64,000 nucleotides of DNA, taken from positions 11,491,579-11,555,578 of the forward strand of contig NC_087065.1 in NCBI RefSeq assembly GCF_963678635.1, given 5' to 3'. A program made the position numbers and the translations under genes. The stretch is from Symsagittifera roscoffensis (lineage: Eukaryota > Xenacoelomorpha > Acoela > Convolutidae). Positions 46,401 to 58,400 of the stretch are shown in pieces. Below the pieces are notes generated by a model, which was given only the letters and a program-made list of their open reading frames with translations, searched no databases and had not been told where the DNA came from. How positions within the stretch are numbered: position 1 is the first letter of the stretch; the number at the start of each line of letters is the position of its first letter.

Positions 46401-49400
46401 ACTTGTAAAAGAATTATTTTGTATGAATGCACTTATGTAGTTATTAGAGCATTTTAATACTTTTCCTGAAAACAAACCAAAAAGAATCATCAAAACCAAA
46501 ATTTGGCTAAAACAGGGACTTTTTAATGCTTTGGGAGATCTCGGAAAATCAAATACGATCGACTTAAAAAAAGGTTGAGAAAACTTTGGAATTTTTTTTG
46601 AAAACCCGCCCCCCCCCTCGAGAAAATCCTCCCCAGATCAGAACCTAAATAATATCTTCACTTCGTTCAACAACTCTTAATAAAACTCACAACTCACCAG
46701 CCTTCAATTTATCTTCTATTACCTTGTCACATAAAACAATTGCGCAAGGAAAACTCTTTAAAAAAGGTTTCTTATTTAGTACCTGCAGGGGTGTACGGAG
46801 GCCATAGAAGGTGCATTTAGGTTAGGGTGGGATTCCATGGTCACTGTCTGTTGTGCATGCTCCGCCGAGATGTCCTCAAACATCTGCCCCTTTGTTAGGT
46901 TTTTGCGCTTCTAAACAAAAAATAACGTGCATTTGAACAGAGATTACGTAAGGAAACACTTTCAAAAAAATGCCTAAAAACTATTCTGATTCAATTACAA
47001 GTTTTCTGTTTGGCAAAATCCTGACTATTTTAACTAGTTTTTAAATACAAATAGCTAAACGGGATCAACTAAACTTACCTCGTCGTAGCCGCACAGCCAC
47101 AGTCTCGGGGTCTGATAGTATCGATCGTACGTGATCATTAGGTCATATGTTCTCGTGGTCACAATATCAGCCCCTGTCCCCTCCCCACTGCCCCCTGACT
47201 TCTCCTTCCCTTCTCCCTCCCCATCCGCAGCACTTCCCTCGTCTCCTTTTCCTGCCGATGGTCCTAAGTTGGGATCATCGTCCTCGAGATAAGAGCCCCC
47301 CTCAACAAATTCTGCAACAACACAAAACTATCTCACTACTATTTTTTCGAAACTTAAACCTTAAACACACGCTAACACACTAGAGGACAATTTAGCTTTT
47401 AATCTCTGAAATTTCAATTTTTTAGAACCGTTTTGTGCAACATTTTACAGGACTTTTAACACAACTTTTTAGAGGACAAAGAGCAAATCAGAGAAACCTT
47501 TTCTTAAAATATCAAAATTTGGTTTCAAGGAGTTATCAGGTGTATATGTATATATGGAAGATGGGTTTTCATCATCTGCAAATAATTTACATAGGAGTGA
47601 ACTTTTTCTCCAATACGCGGAGTATATTTATGCGATCTGACCTGTTCATTGTGAAAACTTCTTGACTCGTTTTTTTCACAATTTCACGCGGTTTGTAATA
47701 GCGAACAAAAAAGTTAAGACTGACAGAAATTATACTTAGAGTTTTAACAAAATTTTTACATCGACCGACAGCAAATGATCCGAACTACCCTCTCTAAAAG
47801 TCTCAGTTTTTATTTTGAAGCACTTGCTAGTTTTTCCGGGTCTGAAAATGCCAGTTTTCACCATCTGCATCAACTTTTTCACACAGTGGCGAAGTATTGC
47901 TCCGCAAACACTAGCGAGAACACGACATAAACGAGCTCTATCAGCAAAAATTCGGCTACGTCCAAGATTCAAAACTGTGACTCAGAAATTCAGAGCCCAA
48001 CGCTAACCACTCAGCCACGGAAGCTTGATAGTTACCAAACATCGGACACAAATATGCAATTTCTAATGCTACAGTGAAATTTCCAAATAAATGAACACTT
48101 TTAATGAATACCTTTACTTGCGAGTTAGATTAGAAAAAAAGGAAGGATCGGAATAATACACTAAACTGATCGCTGGTGTAAAAAACGCATGAAAGGGTAA
48201 GAAACAGCCGCGTTTAGAGAAGTTGTCACACTGCACAGTTCAATTTTATCGCTTAGAATGTTTCAAATTGCATTAAAATGTTTTAAATTGATCTTCCACA
48301 TTTTTTTCTCCGCATATTCGAGAAAGAGTTCACTCGGATGCACAACCTGGCGCAGACAGTGAAAACTGGCATTTTGAGACCCGGAAAAACTGGCGAGTCA
48401 TTGAAACCAAAGTTTAGTAATTTCATAGAAGGTAGGTGTTTCAATTCCCAGTAAATTTTGTCCTAAATCAATACCCTTAGTCTTAGATTTTGCGTGTAGT
48501 TTTTGAGAAAAAAAAAACGTTTCCAAAAACGTTCAAAACTTTCGAACCGGACAATTTCTATTGCCATAACTTTGTTTTTTTTTTTAATGAATACCTTTAC
48601 TTGCGAGTTAGATTAGAAAAAAAGGAAGGATCGGAATAATACACTAAACTGATCGCTGGTGTAAAAAACGCATGAAAGGGTAAGAAACAGCCGCGTTTAG
48701 AGAAGTTGTCACACTGCACAGTTCAATTTTATCGCTTAGAATGTTTCAAATTGCATTAAAATGTTTTAAATTGATCTTCCACATTTTTTTCTCCGCATAT
48801 TCGAGAAAGAGTTCACTCGGATGCACAACCTGGCGCAGACAGTGAAAACTGGCATTTTGAGACCCGGAAAAACTGGCGAGTCATTGAAACCAAAGTTTAG
48901 TAATTTCATAGAGGGTAGGTGTTTCAATTCCCAGTAAATTTTGTCCTAAATCAATACCCTTAGTCTTAGATTTTGCGTGTAGTTTTTGAGAAAAAAAAAA
49001 CGTTTCCAAAAACGTTCAAAACTTTCGAACCGGACAATTTCTATTGCCATAACTTTGTTTTTTTTTTTAAAAAAAAGGGCAAAGTCGTTTTTGCACTAAG
49101 GATTCCTGAGACCATTTTTTTCGATTGAGCCTTTAATCTAAGATTTAACAAGGCAAGTTAGTATTAGAGAAAAGGAAGAAGTTTCAAAAAACGGTCAAAA
49201 GTTGGAAACTCTTTAAGGCCAGTAACTGTTTTTCTCAAAAGGGCGTAGTAGCTTTTGCATGGGTAATGCCATAAAATGTTTTTTCTTAAATCCTTTATCT
49301 CAGATTTGGCAGGATACTTTTCGAGAAGAAAAAAACGCATAAAAAACTGGGCTAAAAAATACGCTCAATGAAATTTTCGAAGGCGGTAGAACGTCAAGTT

Positions 49401-52400
49401 AAGTGAAAAAGAGACTAATGAGGCATGGAGAGAAACAATGGAGTAGCCGGTCTTTATATTGGTACTACTTTTTTAAAGAATCGACTGAGTAGTTCGAGAA
49501 AATTAAAAATTTTGCGAAAAGAGCAAAAATTATACAAAGCCTCTCAAAACATAATTAAAAAACCAAATCCCGTAAATTTTCTTAATACTAGCCATAAAAA
49601 AACTAGAAACAAAAAATAATGCTATGAAGTACACGTGAACCAGATATAATGCTAAGAAGTCACTTTTAGGAGCACTATTTACTTGCGACTTGGTTGGAAA
49701 AAAGTGGATACCGTAAGAAGACACTAGGCTCCGCTTGTCTAAATAGTGGGGTTAGAAAAAAGTCGCTTTGTAACATGAAACCACGCTGCATTTGTGTAAA
49801 AAACGGAGTCAGAGATAATGTTCAACTTATTGAATAACGTTGCTTTAAAAAACGTTGAAATTCAATTGACCTTCTAAGTCCACTGCTTCTTCGTCGTCGT
49901 CATCTGCAGGTGCTGAATTTGAGTGAGGCGCAGCTCTACTCTCATTCATTCCATTGCTACTAGTCCCACTGAGTTGAACTGCTTCTGAGTTACTGTCTAA
50001 ATTAAATTTGGTCATAACGATAAGTTGGCAATGGACACTCTGCCCATTGTATAACCTAGCCAATAGCCAGAGGGTAAAATTTCAATAAACGCAGACTTAA
50101 AAAAAACAAGATTGACATTTTTTCGTAAGTTCTTTTAACTTCCGAGTTTAAGAAAAAATTTGGCATTAAAGCTCTTTGAATTTCAGAAAATATTATGATT
50201 GACACGTTTTGGATAAAAAAATATTCCAATTTTAGGGAAATGGATCAGTAGGGAAATTTTTTTTTCCACTGGAAAAAAAATCAAAATTCACTCGAAACCA
50301 AAACTCGTTCACATTTTTTGCGCCACTTCCGCTTTTATAACTGAAGAGCATAATTTGCTCTCTTTTAACAAATGAATTTGAATTGAACTTAAAAAAATCA
50401 ACAGTCAAACTGTAAAAAACAAACTGGGGGTCAACATATTTTGAAGACTTTCCTGAAAAAATAGCATCACGATCAATATAAGTTTCTTCACTACGTTTAT
50501 TGGCTTTTTATGTTTCAACATTCTGCGGGATAAAATTAAATGGCAGGTTCACGGTTGTTTTTAGAGGAAAAAATCATCGCCCTGATTTCAATGATACGAT
50601 TCTCTTCTGCTGGCAGTAATTAACCCAAAAAGTACATTGAATTTGTCATTAATTTCATCAATTTACGGCAATGGTTTTTTTGCGGAAATGGAGCAAAAAA
50701 ACGTGAACGAGTTCTTGTTTTGATTGCTTTTTACCTCGAACTGAAACTTAAGCTATGCGAAATTTAAACCTGCAGAAAAATGGTGTGTGTCAACCCAATC
50801 GTCATCCAGAAGCTTTTCAAGACCTTCGGTTGGCTCCATGTGTCTGCATCGCTTGTAGCAAGGCACTAAAAATAACCCAATTAGACACCAATGAAGAGTT
50901 GTCAAATTAATAGACTGGTTATTATTACCATTTCGAGTGACTAGGTACTGCTTTTCTGCTGGAAGAAATGATTTCACTTTTGACTGATCTCCTGTGGCCC
51001 TAAAATATGTTATTTATGTGAAGTTTTGCGATTTAATTTTGAGAACTATCATTGATAATTATGTCATACAAGACTCAATTTAACATTAAGACTTAATTTG
51101 TTTTGCTAATTTGAAAGAGAACTAATTAACTTCTTTTCAGCATAGATTCATTTAAAAGGAAACCTTCCGTCATACCACGTTCCTTGCACAGCTTGAATAG
51201 ATAACACAAACGCTCGATAAATGCAACCGGGAACAAAATTTCTGATCAGCTTTTATAGCTTCTAGAGACTTGTAATTTAAAATCTAACCACCTCGATTAC
51301 TGCACAAATAGAAATGTCTATACTGTGTGTATTTTTTGAATTTCGTAAGTGTTGCACTCATCAAGAGTGCAAAACATATTTCGTTTCAAAAAAACGTATT
51401 GCGTCGCATTAACTTTATTGTGTAGCCATAAAATCCGTTTCATTTTTCATGTAGTTATTTGGCTAGCTTCAGGATTAAGTCAGCAAAGCCAGGCGCTGCT
51501 CGTTAAATACATGCAAAAAATAGTGAAAGGCAACTGCTATTCTAGTTGATGTACTACTTCAAAGAATAGTCGTCGGTAATTCAAGGTCTTCATTCTTTCA
51601 TAATACTTGTAAGCGTCGGTCATGGTTTTTGGCATAAATTGGTGTGGAATGCAAATATTCACACCGAAAAAGATTCGACTGAAACGGCCTCCCAAGAGTC
51701 CATTAGCCTTGATATCACTCCTCTGCAGACTGCGTCTTGCCTTATATCGACAAGGTTCGCTTTTCAACCATTGAAGAATTGGCTCTAACTCAGTGTCATG
51801 TGAGACTTCATCTAGGAGCGTCGCTAAGGTGTCACAAATCCTGTTATGTCTTATGGGTGTGTATCAATCTTTTGGGCAAACAAGTGATTGAGCGAGAAAG
51901 AAACGTTGACCACAAGGGCATTACTAAATAGTGTGTGGCGGTTTCCGGGCATATCTCAAAAGTATGTCATCTTTGAACTCGGATTTGCTGAGAAAAACTA
52001 GTTTGAGGCTTCGTTTTGTAAAGCTAAATTTTTAGTCCATTTATCTGATGAACCATTTTAAAGGAGACGCACTTTTATTTTTTGTTTCTACTTTTGGTGT
52101 TTGAATATTCTTAGCTTTGAATTTTTGAATATTCTTGGTCCGTGAAATTTGATAGATTGTAGAAAAATTTAAGAAGGAAGATCGAGACCTCATGGGGAGA
52201 TCGAGACCTCCCATTCTCAAACGAAGAGCTGCGATCTTCATCAATTATATGTTTTTTACCACTGTGGATTAACTGATGTCTGAGGCTTGTCTTTAAAACT
52301 CAATGAAATAGGTAGACCTTTTGTGAAGCATGAGTAGGTATTCTGAGGCATGTTCTGACTATTTCGGAAAACTTTTTGTTAGTCTATTTGATTTCACAAT

Positions 52401-55400
52401 CAGTTTTTTAACCTATCGATCGCACGCTGTCGAGTTTCAGATCACCGATCCGAGGACTAGGAAATCATATACGGTTTTCAAGTTTGTTCCTTAAATTATT
52501 CTAGGCCATTTTCCTGGCGGTTTTCCTTCAAGAAGAGCCGGCAATAAGAAAGCTTTTCCGTGTTTTTCAAGGTAGTACAGGATCGCTCGAAGGTTTTCTA
52601 AATCACCGGCAACGCTTTTATCGTCCGCGTACTATTTTGAGGTGCCAATTGGAATTTCCAGGAGCTCGATCAGTGAAATTAATGCTTTTCCATACCGATA
52701 TAGCAATTGCTAGAGAATCTTCTTGTGTTGTTCCTTATATCGTAAAAAGATTGAGTTGTTTCCAGAAATGCTTGTTGAAGGGTAATTTTAGTTAGAGTGC
52801 GTTTTAGTATAGAAAGTAAGATTGCGTCTGTTTCGGGCTTTTCAGATTCCGATCTTAGGATGTAGTGTCGATCCCGCCTTTCTGGACTAAGCAGCGTTGA
52901 AATGTGTTCCCTGATTTTTTTGGATTGGATTCTATGCATTGGGAGATAGTAATGCCATTTCTCCGTCTGAGAATCGCACCTATAGGTAGGCCTTACTTCT
53001 GGATTTTTACACAAAGGTATCAGGTGAGTCTAAATGTAGGCTATTAGGTTTTCAGAAGGTAGATTTTTGTTTGTCATTAGGTAGGACAGCTTTGATGGTT
53101 TTTTACAAAGGTCTGCTGATGTCTGTTTGAAATAAGTCAACATTATTCTCCATTCGAATGCATCCCATCCAAGTGGCCGTGACATCCAAGCATTTTCACA
53201 GCACAATTTTGAACATTGTTGAGATGTTATTGTTTGTATGTAGAGTGCTGGAAGGGGAGCGTGTCTCTTTTCACTTTTGTTGGGTTCTTTGATGACTCAA
53301 TTTTTTCTTCGATGAATCCTCCAGGTGAAACACTAATTTTGCTTTCTGTTCCGAAAGACAGCCAAGTGCAGAATATTGCATGCTTTCATTAATTTATCAA
53401 AATGTATACTTTCGCCTTTCAATTCGCTTTTTTCTGTTCGGGAAGTTTAAAACAAGTGATCCTGGTTTCCACAAATGTGCGCAGCTGTGGCTTTGAAGAG
53501 TGAGTCTTGCTTCGACAAGTGTGGTTACGAGCGATCCTTGCTTCCACATTAGAAGCAGCTGTTAGCCCAGTAGATCGATTAATTGAAACTTATGTTTCTT
53601 CTTTCAGAACTTTGAGAGGTCGGTTCTAGTTCGCGAACTCGTTGCATATGTCGTTTATCAAAAATTGAAATCGTGGCTATATTAATATCCAACCGTCATG
53701 GAACACTGTTGCGAGGAGTGGTTCGGATGTCGGTTGCTTGTGGCGATGAATGTTTGTTTCCGGGGATGTTGCTTCTGGGCTTTTTACGGCTGTACTTGGT
53801 TGGAGGTGATCTCTTGATTTCGGAAACTTCTAGGGGGAGCAGTGTATAAAAGAATCTATCAGAATGAAATTTTCTGCTCTGCAGCCCACAACATGAAATA
53901 TGGAAAAACTTTCGAGGCTGTGTTTGCAAACATGGCAATCTGTGTGATCAGCTATTTTACAGAATGAGGTGGGTGAGTGTAAGAACATTAACTGGTCCAG
54001 TATAAAAGTAAATATCTTACACAGAAGTGAAGCTGTACTCCGCGAACAAACGAAAAAGGGAAAAATAGCTCTAAAACTTTCGAATTTCTAAGAAAAATAG
54101 ATACCCTTTAAGCTCTTTGAATTTCTAAAACGATTTATGACCGACGCTTCTTTGATAAAATTAACCCAACTTGATAAAATTGGATCAATTGGTAAAGTTT
54201 ATATTCCGCTGGAAATCTAAAAACCACTTTCGAAACTCAGTTTTTCGCGCCATTTCCACGTTTGTATTTGGAGAGTGCTATATACGTAACTTTCAGCAGA
54301 TAAATTTCAATTGATTTCAAAAGGTGCATTTATACCTAAATGTATTCATAAATGCATTACTTGTCAATGTGTAAATGTGTAATTGTTTCAGTGTTTGTAT
54401 GTGTAGTGATGGTGGGATTTTAAGTCATTCCTGTATCTTATCCTGTTTTATTTTCATGGTAGCAGGAGGTAGTTTGGAAAATGTCTTCCTACAAAACCCC
54501 ACCCACGATCGTGAGCGGTGCTAAGTCGTACACTCAGTGGACAACAGGAGTAAACGTTTGGAACGATGTTACCGATATCCCTCTGGCCAAAAGACGCATG
54601 GTCGTGGCTTTATCCCTGCCGATATCCGACGAACTATTGAAACTCAATATCCGTGAGAGTTTTCAACGACATTGAAATGAATAAGTTGAAAAGCGAGGCT
54701 GGCGTTATTGAATTGATCAAGTGTTTAGACGATTTTTATAAGAAAGATGATTTGTCTGGAGCATATGACGCTTGTCTGGAGCATATGACGCTTGGAGAAG
54801 TTTTGATCAATGTAAGAGGACAGGAAATCAGTCTATCGACGAATACCGAGTTCACAAGGCTGTACAACAATATGAAGAAACACAAAATTGAATTACCGCA
54901 AGCAGTCTTAGCTTTCAAGCTGCTAGACTTTTCTGGACTGCAGAACCACGAAAAGACAATTGTCTTAACCGCCGTGGATTATAGCAAAAATGAAAAATTA
55001 CTTGATCAGATGATGAAACCGCTAAAGAAGTTCTTTGGAACGCAGTCATTTTCGGAAATGACATCAAATCAAGATGCCTCAGTAAATTTGGAACTGACTT
55101 ATCACACAGAAGATGCAAATTAATGGAAGCTTCCGTGGTCGAGGAAAATATAAGGGACGATTCTACAATAACCGGGGACACCGAACAGAATATCCAAAAC
55201 CCAAGATAGTTGGCAAGAACCCCCCAGATTTTCATGGCAGGTATACAAAGTGCAATATCTGTCAGTCGATAAACCACTTTGAGCGTGTGTGTCCGGATAA
55301 AGAACGTAAAGATCAAAATTCCGCACTTGTCGCAGATAATGACGAAGAAGAGTGCGAAATTTTTTTATTTACGACGAAATGTTATATCAAAAAAGTGGCC

Positions 55401-58400
55401 AAACTAGAAGAGATTCTTTATTCTGGCCAAACAGAGGCGTCCGGACTGTTAGGTGTGTTCTGTTTTAGACAGTGCATGCTCGGTCACTGTTTGCGGAGAA
55501 ACATGGTTGACTTGTTATCTAGACGCCCTTTCGAAAGTTGAAAGATCCAAAGTTGTTGAAAAAGACACACAAAGTATTCAAGTTTGGAAGCGGAAACAGA
55601 TTGAAGTCTGCCAAACAAGTAATTATTCATTGTGAGATATCAGTCGTCGATTCAAACTTACCACTTCTGCTGGGGAAACCTTCGCTAAAACGGGCTGGAG
55701 TGATCCTGGATCTTATAACTGATGAAGCTGTTATTTGTGGAGTTGTCACTCAATTACGGATCTCGAGGTCTGGGCATTATTTCATACCCTTGTTGACGTC
55801 TGGATACGAAGCAGAAGTGTTAGAAGATGTCCTGATCAATATTTCAATGGAAACCTCAAAACAGAAGGAAAAACTCGCTAACAAACTTCACAGACAATTT
55901 GGACACCCATCCGCTGCGAAACTGAAGGAATTATTGAAAAATGCTTGATTGAACGACGATATTTTGATGAAAACGATCGACAAAGTATCTACACAATGCG
56001 ACGTGTGTCAGCGTTTCAAGAGGACTCCATCCAGGCAACTTGTTTCAATGCCCATGGCGCAGGAATTCAACGAAGCGGTAGCTATGGACCTAAAAATCTG
56101 GGATTTCAAAGGAGGAGTCTATATTTTATATCTCATAGACGTGGCAATAAGATATCCTAAAGCTATAATTATACACCCTAAATCGCAAGACACGATTATA
56201 GAGAACGCCGTCACAATGTGGATTGCAGAACGACCAGGTGCTCCACGAAAGTTCCTTAGCGATAACGGAGGAGAGTTTGCCAATGAGTCTTATTCAGAAA
56301 TATGCGAGAATTTCAACATTCGTGAGTGCAAAACCACTGTCGAATCACCCTGGAATAACGGCTTATGCGAAAGAAATCCCGCGGTCGTAGATGAAATGGT
56401 CAGAAAAATGCTAGAGGATAACCCGAATAGCCCATTACAACTTGCTCTTGCATGGGCATGTCACGCCAAAAATTGCCTACAGATGAAGATTGGGTACAGT
56501 CCGTTTTAACTGGTCTTTGGTAGAAACCCCAGAATTCCTCAGATAATTGATGATCGCCCGCCGGCATTAGATAAAAACATAGGCGCTACGCGCAATACAC
56601 CGAAGGCATAGAAACTGAAGCAAAAACCAAACAACTTGAACAACTAATAATTGAAGAATAACAGTTCTAGAACAAAAAATCGTACTAATACATGTATACA
56701 CCAAAATTTTGCTATATCGAGAAAGAGCCTGAAATAACAGTTCTAGAACTAAAAATCGTACTAACACATGTATAGGTTAAATTTTTGATATATCAACGAA
56801 GATCATAAAATAACACTTCTAGAACTAAAAATCGTACTAACACATGTATACACCAAAATTTTACTATATTGACAAAGGGCCTGAAATAACAGTTCGTGTG
56901 CTAAAAATCGTATATATAAAAAAATAAATCAATACATAAATAAATAAATACATACATAAATAAATAAATAAATAAATAAACGCAAAACTGAAATGTACAA
57001 ATAATTAAATTAACATGAAAAAATATATATCTCATGAACAAATAACCAAACAAACAGACCCATAATATAAATAATTGAAAGTAAATGAATTAAATAAATA
57101 CACATACATAAATAATAAAAGCAAAACTAAATGAAAGAAAGAATAATTAAATAAATATAGAAATAAATATCAACAAATAAACAAAACACACCTGATAAAT
57201 AAATAAGCAATAAAAAATAAATCAATACATAAATAAATAAATAAATACATAAATGAATACATAAATAAATATATATATAAATAAATAAAAGCAAAAGTGA
57301 AATGTACAAATAATTAAATAGACATGAAAAAATATATATGAACAAATAACCAAACAAACAGACCCATAATATGAATAAATGAAAATAAATAAATGAAATA
57401 AATACACATACATAAATAATAAAAGCAAAACTAAATGAAAGAAAAAATAATTAAATAAATATAGAAATAAATATCAACAAATAAACAAAACACACCTGAT
57501 AAATAAATAAGCAATAAAAAAATAAATCAATACATAAATAAATAAATAAATACATAAATAAATACATAAATAAATAAATAAATAAATAAATAAAAGCAAA
57601 AGTGAAATGTACAAATAATTAAATAGACATGAAAAAATATATATGAACAAATAACCAAACAAACAGACCCATAATATAAATAAATGAAAATAAATAAATT
57701 AAATAAATACACACGCAGAAATAATAAAAGCAAAACTAAATGAAAGAAAGAATAATTAAATAAATAAACAAAACACGTGATAAAAATAAACAAAAATAAA
57801 TATGTACATACATAAATTATAAATAAATATAAGCAAACTAAACATAATTAAATAAATAGAAGAACAGATAATTAAATAAATAAAGATGAACAAATAAAGA
57901 AACAAACATACGCAATCACGTGACATAGCGCGATATAGTCCAGCCCACATGATAATTGATAACTGTGGACGTTATTTGTCGACACTTGACAACAGACAAC
58001 ATTAAAAAAAAAACCCCGTTACACGATACCATAACACCTTGACTAAAGTCTTCGGTGTAATGACACAAAGCGAAATTCATGCAAGACACGTTAATTTTCT
58101 GCATTGCAGCCGGAAAGCGTTTGTGCAAGCCGAAGCTTCCGCAAAAAATAGACTAGCATTAAAAAGAAGAATTCGTTGTAATGGTGAAGATTGTGGAGCA
58201 GGGGATATCGTTTATTTCAAAAGAGACAAGGATGGCCGTTGGAAAGGTCCCGCAAAATTTTTAGCACGAGATGGATGAATTTTACACCTTGGACATGGAA
58301 ATACATTAATCAAAACCCATTAATCTTGAGTTGTTCGCAAAGACGAGGAGTTAATTGCTGATTCCAACGAAGAAAATGGGGAAGTTGAACACAGAAATAG

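Noticed and set aside
56567-57950. Several long minus-strand ORFs rich in Tyr/Leu/Phe/Ile resembling membrane proteins
   Set aside because: They are translations of the AAAT repeat array and have no independent support.
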